Assembly (NCBI GenBank): GCA_050175155.1
Contig: JBFXJF010000002.1
Location: 1-64,000 of the forward strand
From: JBFXJF01 sp050175155
Lineage (GTDB): Bacteria; Bacillota; Bacilli; Tepidibacillales; Tepidibacillaceae
DNA: 64,000 nt
Direction of reading: 5' to 3'
Under the pieces are notes generated by a model. The model ran no database searches, was not told the DNA's origin, and worked only from the letters and a program-made list of their open reading frames with translations. A program made the position numbers and the translations under genes. How positions within the stretch are numbered: the first letter of the stretch is position 1; each line of letters opens with the position of its first letter. This document shows positions 43,681 to 51,987 of the stretch, in pieces.

Positions 43681-44268
43681 ATGAGAGAAAAAAAAGTCGA
43701 CAGACGGGTCAAATATACCAAGACGGTGTTAAAAGAGAGCTTTATAAAACTACTTGAAAAAAAAGATATCTCGCAAATAACTATTAAGGAAATTTGTGAA
43801 GAAGCTGATATTAATCGTGCCACATTTTATGCGCATTATAATGACCAATACGACCTGCTAAGAAAAATAGAGAATGAACTACTTGATAATATCAATTTTC
43901 ATCTTGCGGAGTATGACCAACAAAATAATAACGTGAATATTGTAATAACAACGGAAAAAATATTTGAATACTTAAGGGAAAATGCTAGAGTATATAAATT
44001 GTTGTTAAATGAGCACGGAGACTTCAGTTTTCAAAAAAAGCTAATGATGCTCGTATATGATAAAATCATTACCGAAATAACTGATAATAATAACATTACC
44101 AAGGAAGCTGCCGAATATGTCTATTCATTCACAATAACTGGAATTATCGGTGTTGTTCAAAAATGGTTTGATGATGACATGGAAAAATCGTCACATTTTA
44201 TGGCTGAAATGGTGATAAAACTTACATTGGGATTGATAAGTTTACTAAAAAGCTGGAAACAAATTTAA
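43681..44268 (+). CDS. TetR/AcrR family regulator 2
   Basis: A 195-residue repressor paralogous to that at 13448: ITIKEICEEADINRATFYAHYNDQYDLLRKIE is nearly the same HTH. GGAGG lies six bases before the ATG. It is divergent from the MMPL exporter 2 gene and likely its repressor. The small membrane protein at 44298 follows after 29 bases, so it may be co-transcribed. Confidence 0.9.
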   Translation: MREKKVDRRVKYTKTVLKESFIKLLEKKDISQITIKEICEEADINRATFYAHYNDQYDLLRKIENELLDNINFHLAEYDQQNNNVNIVITTEKIFEYLRENARVYKLLLNEHGDFSFQKKLMMLVYDKIITEITDNNNITKEAAEYVYSFTITGIIGVVQKWFDDDMEKSSHFMAEMVIKLTLGLISLLKSWKQI

Positions 44269-44297
44269 TGGAGATGAGAAGAGGAGTTGAATGATAT

Positions 44298-44726
44298 ATG
44301 AATAAAAAGTCTGAAATGATTAAGGAAGGAATACTTGTTACAATAGGTAGCTTTGTTGCTTTGGCAGTAGCCTTTATGTTGTATTTTCTTATCTTCATGC
44401 TATTTGAAACCATGGCAAATCAGGATGGTTCCTATGGATTTGTGTCACCGGTGCGGGTTGGATATGGGATTATATGGATTATTTTTTGTTTTATAATATA
44501 TCGTACCAGAATATACGACTGGCTTAAAGCTAGCATGCTTACTGGTTCACTTACCACCTTTATGGTTGGAATTGGAGTACAATTATTTCAAACTCCGATC
44601 ATAGTCGGTTTAATCATGTTTTTGGTTGCTGCAATAGGTGTATTTCTACTTCGTAGAATGAAAAAAAAATGGTATCACTACTATGCTATTGTAATTTCTA
44701 TAATTGCCGCATTATTTTATCTTTAA
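44298..44726 (+). CDS. Small four-helix membrane protein
   Basis: A 142-residue protein with four hydrophobic segments (near residues 12-35, 55-70, 78-98 and 100-140), separated by basic turns (RTRIYDW, RRMKKKW). I do not recognise the family. A GAGGAG site lies somewhat far (about 11 bases) before the ATG. Its position just after the second TetR gene suggests the same regulon as the exporter. Confidence 0.7.
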   Translation: MNKKSEMIKEGILVTIGSFVALAVAFMLYFLIFMLFETMANQDGSYGFVSPVRVGYGIIWIIFCFIIYRTRIYDWLKASMLTGSLTTFMVGIGVQLFQTPIIVGLIMFLVAAIGVFLLRRMKKKWYHYYAIVISIIAALFYL

Positions 44727-44760
44727 ATTAGGTGCCAGGCACGTCAGTTAGTCAGTTATT
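44727..44760 (+). repeat. REP-like repeat, copy 6
   Basis: Full palindrome and both GTCAGTTA units; it begins right after the stop of the membrane protein gene. Confidence 0.9.
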
Positions 44761-44775
44761 TCGATTTAATTCAAG

Positions 44776-44817
44776 CCCTCGGTATGTGTTTATGAAAACA
44801 TATCGAGGGTATGTTTT
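44776..44817 (+). terminator. Hairpin terminator
   Basis: CCCTCGGTATGTGTTT pairs with AAACATATCGAGGG with small mismatches, then ATGTTTTT. It ends the tetR 2 unit and precedes the PadR promoter region. Confidence 0.7.
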
Positions 44818-44924
44818 TGGGTATAAAAATATATTACTAGACAACTGAACTACTCTGTGTTACTATATACAGGTAATAAGTAATACTGAATACAAGTCAT
44901 ACAGAATAGCTAGGAGTGATTACA

Positions 44925-45248
44925 CTGGAAAATATTACGGAAATGTTAAAGGGTGTGCTGGAAGGTTGCGTTCTTGAAATTATCAACCACGAGGAAATCT
45001 ATGGATACGAGATTACGCGGAGGCTAAATACCCTCGGATTTTCGGACGTTGTGGATGGGACGGTTTACACCATTTTGGTGCGGCTTGAGAAGAATAAACT
45101 TGTGGACATAGAAAAAAAACCATCCGATATGGGACCGCCGCGAAAGTTTTTCAAGCTCAACGACGCGGGGCGTGTGGAACTGACGAGGTTTTGGGAAAGA
45201 TGGGAATTTGTATCATCAAAAATCAACGAGTTAAAGGAGAGAAAATAA
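44925..45248 (+). CDS. PadR family transcriptional regulator
   Basis: A 107-residue PadR repressor: MLKGVLEGCVLEIINHEEIYGYEITRRL and TVYTILVRLEKNKLVDIEKKPSDMGPPRKFFKL carry the winged-helix signature. The family N-terminus (MENITEMLKG) begins at a CTG (44925) eight bases after AGGAG, so CTG probably serves as start. GTG 44916 overlaps the ribosome site, and the next ATG, at 44940, would cut off five residues. The stop overlaps the next ATG (TAATG). It heads a PadR/DUF1048/DUF1048/KTR/ABC cluster and presumably represses it. Confidence 0.88.
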   Translation: MENITEMLKGVLEGCVLEIINHEEIYGYEITRRLNTLGFSDVVDGTVYTILVRLEKNKLVDIEKKPSDMGPPRKFFKLNDAGRVELTRFWERWEFVSSKINELKERK

Positions 45249-45595
45249 TGAATTTTTGGGAAAAAATTAACGGAAACGATATGACTAAAGAGTTCAAAAC
45301 TTTTGAATCGCGAGCCAAAAAGCTACCGACTGATTATCAAGCTGCATGGGAAAAAATTAAAGCCAATCTTTGGCTGTACTCTGATTTCACCGGTCGCAAC
45401 CTCATGCCTATTCTTGACGGTGTCCTTGGGCTCCTCGAAGAGACGGCGGCGGACGGTCAGAGTGTCCAAGAGGTCTTGGGTGACGATATCAAAGGCTTCT
45501 GTTCGGCCCTGGTCGGCGAAGAAGGGGCAAAGTCTTTTCGTGACAAGTGGCGAGAACAACTCAACAATAATATTGCTAAAAAATTAGGTAAATAG
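45248..45595 (+). CDS. DUF1048 protein 1
   Basis: A 115-residue helical protein of the DUF1048 family (FWEKINGNDMTKEFKTFESR, LPTDYQAAWEKIKANLW, DDIKGFCSALVGE). The function is unknown; such genes are almost always beside PadR regulators, as here. ATG 45248 overlaps the PadR stop and has AAAGGAG upstream; the longer frame from 45191 is out of context. Confidence 0.88.
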   Translation: MNFWEKINGNDMTKEFKTFESRAKKLPTDYQAAWEKIKANLWLYSDFTGRNLMPILDGVLGLLEETAADGQSVQEVLGDDIKGFCSALVGEEGAKSFRDKWREQLNNNIAKKLGK

Positions 45596-45604
45596 GAGGA
45601 TAAT

Positions 45605-45964
45605 ATGAGAATACAAGATATCATCGAAGGCAAAAAAGAGTGGCGAGCGCACGTGGCGCGTGTTAAAGCGCTCCCGCAAGATTATCAGATTGTTTATAAA
45701 GAGATTCAAAAATATCTCTTTAAGGTCTGCCCTATTGAGCTAACAGAAGGTATAGGTTTGCTCTCGGGAATTATTGATCTTTTTGAAGAGGGAGCGACCT
45801 TGGGAAAAGGCGTACTCGAAGTGACGGGCAGAGATGTAGCGGCTTTCTGCGACGATCTAATCAAAGATTCAAAAACTTACGCTGACGTCGCTCAGGAATC
45901 TGTTAACCAAGAAGTTAACAAGGCCATGAAAAGGTTTGCGGCTAAAACAAATAAAACAAAGTAA
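45605..45964 (+). CDS. DUF1048 protein 2
   Basis: A 119-residue homologue of the previous gene, sharing the DYQ...EIQKYLF and DVAAFCDDLI pattern. AGGAGG lies six bases before the ATG and the gap to the previous gene is nine bases, so the two are cotranscribed and may form a complex. Confidence 0.88.
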   Translation: MRIQDIIEGKKEWRAHVARVKALPQDYQIVYKEIQKYLFKVCPIELTEGIGLLSGIIDLFEEGATLGKGVLEVTGRDVAAFCDDLIKDSKTYADVAQESVNQEVNKAMKRFAAKTNKTK

Positions 45965-45982
45965 AAGGAAAGAGGTGGTAGT

Positions 45983-46099
45983 GTGTGTAAATGCGAGTGG
46001 ATATTTTGCCCCAAGTGCAAACAGGAAACGATTATCAATGTAAAACAAATGAATATATCAGTTATTAAAGAGCCAGATGCTAAGACACAGAGCCGATAA
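45983..46099 (+). pseudogene. Internally deleted cysteine-rich KTR family protein
   Basis: A 38-codon frame begins with GTG after AGAGGTGG and reads VCKCEWIFCPKCKQE, ending IKEPDAKTQSR. The full-length KTR protein of Firmicute mobile elements has CEW followed by CPxCGNKTR and a middle section before CPKCKQET; here the first zinc-binding pair and the middle are missing, joined in frame. It probably lacks a complete zinc site. It is too short for usual gene callers. Confidence 0.75.
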
Positions 46100-46134
46100 C
46101 CGTGAGTTAAATCACAGTTGTCGGCTCTTAATTT
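46089..46134 (+). terminator. Terminator after the KTR gene
   Basis: AGAGCCGATAAC pairs with GTTGTCGGCTCT (one G-T) plus an inner GTGA/TCAC, followed by TAATTT. It overlaps the end of the KTR frame and precedes the ABC genes. Confidence 0.8.
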
Positions 46135-46152
46135 ATTGAGGAGGATAAAAAG

Positions 46153-46755
46153 ATGAATAAAAATATCATACAAATTAAAGGAGTAAGAAAATCATTTAAA
46201 GATGTAGAAGTACTCAAAGAAGTAGATCTCGAAGTAGAGCAGGGAGATATCTTTGCATTACTAGGTTCCAATGGAGCAGGAAAAACAACGATGATTAGAA
46301 TCATGACTACTTTACTCAAAGCAGATGCTGGAAGTGTTGTAATCAATGGTTTTGATATTGAAAAAAATCCAGGAGATATTAGAGGTTTTGGTATGTCAGA
46401 GGCTGCAGACCGCAGAGTAGGTACATATTCTGGAGGTATGAAAAGAAGTATTGATATTGCAATGAGCCTTGTGGGAAATCCAAAGATTATTTTTTTAGAT
46501 GAGCCAACTACAGGACTTGATTTAGAAGCACGTTTAGAAGTTTGGAAAATCATAAAAGAGCTATCAGCTGTAGGAACTACCGTATTCTTAACCACTCAAT
46601 ACTTAGAAGAAGCAGAACAACTTGCAGATAAAATTGCTATTCTTCATGGGAGAAAAATCATTGCTTTAGATACATTAGAAGGATTAAAAAAATTATTCCC
46701 ACCTGCAAAAGTAGAATATGTAGAAAAACAACCGACATTGGGAGAAATTTTTTAA
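46153..46755 (+). CDS. ABC transporter ATPase (DrrA type) lacking the Q-loop region
   Basis: A 200-residue ATPase similar to daunorubicin-resistance ATPases. Walker A GSNGAGKT (near residue 37), signature YSGGMKR (near 95) and Walker B IIFLDEPT are present. Between the first strand region (NPGDIR) and the pre-signature (EAADRRVGTYSGG) about 50 residues that normally hold the Q-loop and helical subdomain are missing in frame. The C-terminus is also short. An ABC ATPase without a Q-loop should not couple to its permease, so this is probably a decayed gene with an open frame. Confidence 0.85.
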   Translation: MNKNIIQIKGVRKSFKDVEVLKEVDLEVEQGDIFALLGSNGAGKTTMIRIMTTLLKADAGSVVINGFDIEKNPGDIRGFGMSEAADRRVGTYSGGMKRSIDIAMSLVGNPKIIFLDEPTTGLDLEARLEVWKIIKELSAVGTTVFLTTQYLEEAEQLADKIAILHGRKIIALDTLEGLKKLFPPAKVEYVEKQPTLGEIF

Positions 46756-46783
46756 CAATAATTGGTATAAAAAAGGAAAATAA

Positions 46784-47227
46784 ATGGAATCAAAAAATAA
46801 ATATTTTTTCAAAGATATGAATGTTATGTTTAGACGTTCTATGCGTCATATTTCTAGAAGTACAGAAAATTATGTTAATTATCTATTGCCAGGTATAATG
46901 TTAATGGCTATTGGTAGTGGGATTGCATATGTAGCTTACCGCTTGTTTATAGATAAACAGCGTGGTATCTTTGAACGTTTTCACTCTATGCCTATAGCTC
47001 GTTCTACAGTATTATGGGGACATGTATTAACATCAATAATCTCTAATGGAATTTCTGTAGTAGTTATTATACTTGTTGCATTATTAATGTGTTTCCGTTC
47101 TTCAGCAGGAATATTAGAGTGGTTAGCGGTATTTGGAATTCTTGGGGTATTTACACTTGTTTTGACTTGGTGTATTGCAATAATAGTTGTTGCGTATATA
47201 TTTGCAATGAGGATTTATAAGAAATAA
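46784..47227 (+). CDS. ABC-2 type permease, internally deleted
   Basis: A 147-residue protein of the ABC-2/DrrB family (usual length about 250). It reads MRHISRSTENYVNYLLPGIM, where relatives have a transmembrane helix between RHI and NYVNYLLPG. After FTLVLTW it jumps to IAIIVVAYIFAMRIYKK, the family's very end. Two in-frame deletions thus removed the first helix and the last three or so. It follows the defective ATPase by 28 bases; both are likely non-functional. Confidence 0.82.
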   Translation: MESKNKYFFKDMNVMFRRSMRHISRSTENYVNYLLPGIMLMAIGSGIAYVAYRLFIDKQRGIFERFHSMPIARSTVLWGHVLTSIISNGISVVVIILVALLMCFRSSAGILEWLAVFGILGVFTLVLTWCIAIIVVAYIFAMRIYKK

Positions 47228-47357
47228 TAACCTAACTTTATACTAAGTACAGTTACTCACCTATAGGGGTAAATTACGCAAAAGGGCTATTATATTAATA
47301 ACCTTTTTTAATTGTATAGATATTATGTTCGTTTCAAAGCTTGATAAAAAAATATAT

Positions 47358-47389
47358 ATAACTGACTAACTGACGTGCCTGGCACCTAT
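47358..47389 (-). repeat. REP-like repeat, inverted copy 7
   Basis: The only copy on the minus strand. Its GTGCC opens the frame that runs into the gatB fragment. Confidence 0.9.
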
Positions 47390-47581
47390 CAGCACGTGTC
47401 CATAGATGAAATAGCTAAGGTAGTAGATAGTATAATTGCTAATAATCCGGATTCAGTTGAGGATTATCGCAATGGCAAAGAAAAGGCGATAGGCTTCTTA
47501 GTGAGTCAAGTAATGAAGGAGACCAAGGGAAAAGCCAATCCACAGCTAGTAAATAAGCTGATTAAGGAACATTTATCTTAA
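47375..47581 (+). pseudogene. gatB: 3' fragment of gatB (Asp/Glu-tRNA amidotransferase subunit B)
   Basis: Sixty-odd codons match the C-terminal YqeY-like tail of GatB: NNPDSVEDYRNGKEKAIGF, VMKETKGKANPQLVNKLI. The body of the gene is absent. The apparent start is a GTG within the REP-like repeat, not a real one. It marks the left border of the polysaccharide operon; a shorter, more decayed version lies at about 56.06 kb on the right border. Confidence 0.8.
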
Positions 47582-47714
47582 TCTAGCTAGCTATTGTAAA
47601 TATATCGTTATGAAATTCTATTGAATTTATTTAATTTATTAAATTTAAAATATAGTAAAAGTTCTAAATAGTATAGTAATATATAATAAAGTAATATTTG
47701 TGAAGGTGATATAT

Positions 47715-48527
47715 TTGAGTCCACCTAGAAAAGAGCAAAAATCTCAGATCTATTTTTCGCGTATATATCGACATTTATTGCCTAACAGAGTAGAACGTTG
47801 GATTTTTCTGTTGGGAGGTGTACTTCCTACTATTCTCCTTTTTCTTTTATTTTATTCCAAAATAACCTACATGCTTGCTGTTTGGGCAAATCAGGTGTTT
47901 TCGCTAATCTCTCCAAAGAATTCATTAGGTATAGGTTACGAAGAATTTATTCCAATTTTTGGTGGTGTTTACTATGTTATACTTCCAAATAAAATGCCAA
48001 TTTTTTCGGAACTTGTAATTAATGTAGTGGTTACTCTTCTACTGTTATTTATATTATATCTTTTATATAAGAAGAATACGGGTTCGACATCGCTTATAAT
48101 CTATTTCAATATCATTTTATTGATACATTTGATTTCATGCATTTTTTTTATATTCGCTGAGGCATATTTCCCTTATTCTGCAACTGTGTATTCAGAGTTG
48201 TACATTAAACAGCAGATAGGGATTTGGTTGTCCATAATGATACTAGCAGGAGTTATTATTGGGATTTTAGGGTATGGAAGTATTTTAGTCAGATTCAGCT
48301 TCTTTTTGGGAATAGTTGGATATTCTCTTGTATACGGGTTTGTACGCTACATCACTTTTATGTTTATTATTTCGAAGGGATCTAACCTCTATATGGCAAC
48401 ACTGTTCTTTTCACTGGGTCCGCTTTTTGATTTCTTATATCTTGTAGGTTTTTATGGGATATATATCTATTCGCTGGTTAACTACTTTAACCAAGGAAAA
48501 GGGAGGTTGAAGTGGCTTTGGTTATAA
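47715..48527 (+). CDS. Multi-spanning membrane protein, first gene of polysaccharide operon
   Basis: A 270-residue protein with about seven transmembrane helices and short loops (VERWIFLLGGVLPTILLFLLFY near the N-terminus). I do not recognise the family. TTG 47715 follows AAGGTGA with good spacing; the GTG at 47700 has no site. It overlaps the glycosyltransferase gene by 16 bases, so it is likely a membrane partner of the synthase in polymer export or assembly. The cytoplasmic ends are basic (PPRKEQKSQ). Confidence 0.72.
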   Translation: MSPPRKEQKSQIYFSRIYRHLLPNRVERWIFLLGGVLPTILLFLLFYSKITYMLAVWANQVFSLISPKNSLGIGYEEFIPIFGGVYYVILPNKMPIFSELVINVVVTLLLLFILYLLYKKNTGSTSLIIYFNIILLIHLISCIFFIFAEAYFPYSATVYSELYIKQQIGIWLSIMILAGVIIGILGYGSILVRFSFFLGIVGYSLVYGFVRYITFMFIISKGSNLYMATLFFSLGPLFDFLYLVGFYGIYIYSLVNYFNQGKGRLKWLWL

Positions 48528-49807
48528 TTTCTGTATTAAAAATCTATTTTGTGATTGTTGTCATTATTATGCTTGTCTATGCAGTCCGCCATTTCATTTT
48601 TTCTTACAATCGGATCTTTGGGCGACAAAGGATGTATTACAACGACATATATGATCATGAATTACCTTTCATTTCAGTGTTAATCCCCATGCATAACGAA
48701 GAAAAGGTGCTTCAATATGTTTTAGATGCTTTATTGGAAAGTGATTATGATAGAAACCTGTTGGAAATTGTCCCTATTAACGACAATTCATCTGACCGTA
48801 CTGCTGAATTATTGAATGAGTATGCAAAGAAATATCCATTTATTCGACCATTGCACAGAGAATCGAAATGGCGTGGCAAACCAGTATCATTAAACGATGG
48901 TTTAAGGATTGCAAAAGGGGAAATCATTATTGTTTTTGATGCTGATTATCGACCTGGTAATGACTTATTGCGACAGCTAGCACTCGCATTTAAAGATCCT
49001 GAGGTCGGCGCAGTGATGGGAAGAGTGATTCCTTATAATACAAATAAGAACTTATTGACAAGATTACTTAATCTAGAACGTTCAGGGGGTTATCAGGTGG
49101 ATCAGCAAGCGAGGTATAATTTAAAGTTAATCCCTCAATATGGCGGTACTGTCGGTGGGTTTCGTAAAAACTTAATGTTAGAGACAGGAGGATTTAATAC
49201 ACGTATTTTGGCTGAAGATACAGAGTTAACATTCCGTTTATATACAATGGGTTGGAAGGTGATTTATGCCAATACCGCAGAATGTTACGAAGAAGTCCCT
49301 GAAACCTGGGATGTTCGAGCTCGACAAATCCGACGTTGGTCCCGTGGGCACAATGCTGTAATGTTTCGTTACTTTTTTCCAGTTATTTTTTCTAAGAATA
49401 TGAACCTTCGTGAAAAAATCGATGGAATTTTGCTTTTAATTGTCTATTCTGTCCCCTTTTTACTAGCCCTAGGAATTGTAGACTCATTAGCGCTGTTTTT
49501 CTTAGGAGAAATGAACATTATTTCAGCGTGGTGGGTGCTTCTTTTTTTGGGGGCCTATAATAGTTATGGTAATTTTGCTCCTTTTTATCAAATTGCAACA
49601 GCATTGTTGATAGACGGAGTAAGAAAAGACGTTCTATTGTTGCCATTAATTACCTTTAATTTTTACTTTTATTTATGGAATATCAGTTTAGGCTTCTTAG
49701 AAGCTTTGATAGACCTAATCACAGGGCGTAATGTAATTTGGGCAAAGACGGAACGTTTTGTAAAAAATAATAAGGTGGGAGCGGAAGAGAATTGGCATAC
49801 ATCATAG
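48512..49807 (+). CDS. Processive family 2 glycosyltransferase (polysaccharide synthase)
   Basis: A 431-residue membrane synthase. One helix at residues 5-27 precedes a GT2 domain with all processive signatures: NDNSSDRT, the metal-binding DADYRP, AEDTEL with the catalytic acid, and the QxxRW-type motif RQIRRWSRGH. At least three helices follow (about 305-410) and would form the export channel. The start is GTG 48512 behind GGGAGG. This layout is that of cellulose, hyaluronan and poly-N-acetylglucosamine synthases, but the sugar cannot be told from the sequence. It is the core enzyme of the operon. Confidence 0.9.
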   Translation: MALVIISVLKIYFVIVVIIMLVYAVRHFIFSYNRIFGRQRMYYNDIYDHELPFISVLIPMHNEEKVLQYVLDALLESDYDRNLLEIVPINDNSSDRTAELLNEYAKKYPFIRPLHRESKWRGKPVSLNDGLRIAKGEIIIVFDADYRPGNDLLRQLALAFKDPEVGAVMGRVIPYNTNKNLLTRLLNLERSGGYQVDQQARYNLKLIPQYGGTVGGFRKNLMLETGGFNTRILAEDTELTFRLYTMGWKVIYANTAECYEEVPETWDVRARQIRRWSRGHNAVMFRYFFPVIFSKNMNLREKIDGILLLIVYSVPFLLALGIVDSLALFFLGEMNIISAWWVLLFLGAYNSYGNFAPFYQIATALLIDGVRKDVLLLPLITFNFYFYLWNISLGFLEALIDLITGRNVIWAKTERFVKNNKVGAEENWHTS

Positions 49808-50865
49808 TTTCGATGATAGTCTTTGTCTTCATGCTTCTATTTCCAATCGTCTTAAGTCTGTTTTTTTTACGTAATGGAGATGGAGAAGCGATAGTAATAC
49901 AACAATCAAAAGTGAGAGACCCACGTTATTTTGTTAAATCCTTTATTGGATTGTTCGAAGAGAACTGGAAGGATTATGACGGTTCAGGAAAGATTTTTCT
50001 TTCACGTGAGGAAAACATTATAGAAAGTGATAAGGTAACGGATGATTCCCATGTCTGTTCTAGCATTATATATGCTGAAAACCAGGAATTTCAATCTCAA
50101 ATGGGAGTTCAATTTAAAAAGGAGATTTATGCACGTCAGAATGCCTATTTATATGGATTTAATACGCTTAAGGCTGCTTGTTCAAAAAAAGATTTGATTC
50201 TTGGTAGCGGCACTCATGTGACACGATGGGTGGACGCTGAAGGAACACTTATAGTTTATGATCACTGTAACTTAGGTGTAATCGCGAGCAGTATTACGAA
50301 AATCATAATTGGGGAGAATTGTCGATTTAAACGTTTATTCGCCCCAATTATTTTATTAGGGATCACTCCAGAAGAGGAAAAGTTACTTATTAAGAATGAG
50401 CAGGTTGTAATTCCAAATATCTCAATTATGAAACAGATTAGGAACATTAAATATGTAGATGATTATATTACAGAAGGAACTAAAATTTTATCGAAATCAG
50501 TCGTAAGCAAATATAACATAAAAGTACTAAATGGATTTATCATTGAAGGACATATCCGTTCAAATAAAGGAATAAGACTCTATGACAATGTGACAGTTTA
50601 TGGAAATATTTTTGCGGAGAAGGATATATTTATAGGACAAGACGTACGGATATATGGATCGGTCTTTACACAGGGAAATGTATTTACTGAAAGTGGAGTG
50701 GTCATCGGTCAATATAGTAGACCAAAGTCATTGATTGCACGGGGAAAAATAGTTTTTGGTAAAAAATGTTGTGTGTATGGTTATGTTAGTTCAGAGACTG
50801 GAGGAGAGTGTAATACTGATGTAACAAAAATAAATGAAAGATACGCTTATCAAAATAGAATCTAG
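49792..50865 (+). CDS. Membrane-anchored bactofilin-like beta-helix protein
   Basis: A 357-residue protein: one N-terminal transmembrane helix (about 3-25), a middle region, then a right-handed beta-helix of hydrophobic/Gly repeats (IEGHIRSNKGIRLYDNVTVYGNIFAEKDIFIGQDVRIYGSVF), typical of polymer-forming bactofilins. It starts at TTG 49792, 16 bases inside the synthase gene. It could scaffold the synthase complex at the membrane. Confidence 0.75.
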   Translation: MAYIIVSMIVFVFMLLFPIVLSLFFLRNGDGEAIVIQQSKVRDPRYFVKSFIGLFEENWKDYDGSGKIFLSREENIIESDKVTDDSHVCSSIIYAENQEFQSQMGVQFKKEIYARQNAYLYGFNTLKAACSKKDLILGSGTHVTRWVDAEGTLIVYDHCNLGVIASSITKIIIGENCRFKRLFAPIILLGITPEEEKLLIKNEQVVIPNISIMKQIRNIKYVDDYITEGTKILSKSVVSKYNIKVLNGFIIEGHIRSNKGIRLYDNVTVYGNIFAEKDIFIGQDVRIYGSVFTQGNVFTESGVVIGQYSRPKSLIARGKIVFGKKCCVYGYVSSETGGECNTDVTKINERYAYQNRI

Positions 50866-50880
50866 CAGGAGGGCTTGCTG

Positions 50881-51972
50881 ATGAAAAAATATTGGTTGGC
50901 CACATTTAGTGCTCTATTGCTCATAACCGTTATTGCTACAAGTTATTGGGCGACAGATATGATAAATAAAGTGGAAGAAAGGCAAGTAAGTCTGGAGAAA
51001 ATGAACCCAGTTTCAGATGAACCAATATTAAATGCGGATGATAAAATAATTGAAGATAAACTGACAGCTAATCCAAATTCGATTACAGAGGAATATCTAT
51101 ATTTTGATGATAGAGTATTAGAACGTTATCATTATGATGAGAATCATATCCTAAAGAGTTCAGAAATACTGAGTTCTGCCATGAATAACTTGCCTGAAGA
51201 TATAAATAAGTACCTGATGCTTGTTCCTATGCCTATCAGTCTTGAAAGCGACGAAGTTAGGCAATATTCAGACGATCTAGTAGGTACAATTGAAGAAATT
51301 TATGCTAAGATGCCTTCGGATGTAGTCACTCTTGATGTAGCCGGCGGGTTGGTTGAGCATAAGGATGAATATATATATTTCAGAACGGATCATGTATGGA
51401 CAGCCCTTGGAGCATATTATGCTGCTGATAAATTTTGTCAATCGGCTGGCATAGAAATAATTGGAATTGAAGAATATAGGATGAACCGTCTTGATAACTA
51501 TATTGGAACAATGGGTATCCTGCCCAATACTGAATCGCTTTGGAACAATCCTGATCATGTGAACTATTATATTCTGAATGATGCTGCAAATGAGCAAATT
51601 ATAACTTCACGCCGTAGTAAGAGTGAATATATTACTTATAAATCCCCTATGGTAGCTGTTTCACGCGGCGGGTATGATACTTTCATAGGAGCATATTATT
51701 CTCATTCTATTCTTAAAGGGGACGCAACGAATGGGAAAACGCTTATGATTCTGGGTGATCAGTATAGCAAAGCATTCACACCATGGCTTACACCTTATTA
51801 TACGAATATAGTTCTGGTTAGCCCGAGTCTTTTTAACGGAAGCTCGGAAGAATTTTGGCATTTATTTACAGAGTATCAAATCACGGATTTCTTAATCATA
51901 GAATATGGTAGATATTTAGGGGACAGCGTTATGAATAAGAGGATAATAGAGCTTATGTCTAGTGCCGAATAG
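50881..51972 (+). CDS. DHHW-family protein (SGNH/AlgX-like fold)
   Basis: A 363-residue exported protein with an N-terminal membrane anchor (KKYWLATFSALLLITVIATSYW). It has YFRTDHVWTALGAYYAADKF, the DHHW-family motif (DHVW here), and GDQYSKAFTPWL near the C-terminus, which fits the SGNH-hydrolase-like active site of polysaccharide O-acetylation proteins such as AlgX/AlgJ. The start ATG 50881 has AGGAGG eight bases upstream. It could modify the polymer outside the membrane. Confidence 0.82.
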   Translation: MKKYWLATFSALLLITVIATSYWATDMINKVEERQVSLEKMNPVSDEPILNADDKIIEDKLTANPNSITEEYLYFDDRVLERYHYDENHILKSSEILSSAMNNLPEDINKYLMLVPMPISLESDEVRQYSDDLVGTIEEIYAKMPSDVVTLDVAGGLVEHKDEYIYFRTDHVWTALGAYYAADKFCQSAGIEIIGIEEYRMNRLDNYIGTMGILPNTESLWNNPDHVNYYILNDAANEQIITSRRSKSEYITYKSPMVAVSRGGYDTFIGAYYSHSILKGDATNGKTLMILGDQYSKAFTPWLTPYYTNIVLVSPSLFNGSSEEFWHLFTEYQITDFLIIEYGRYLGDSVMNKRIIELMSSAE

Positions 51973-51987
51973 GAGGTTGTATTATAG

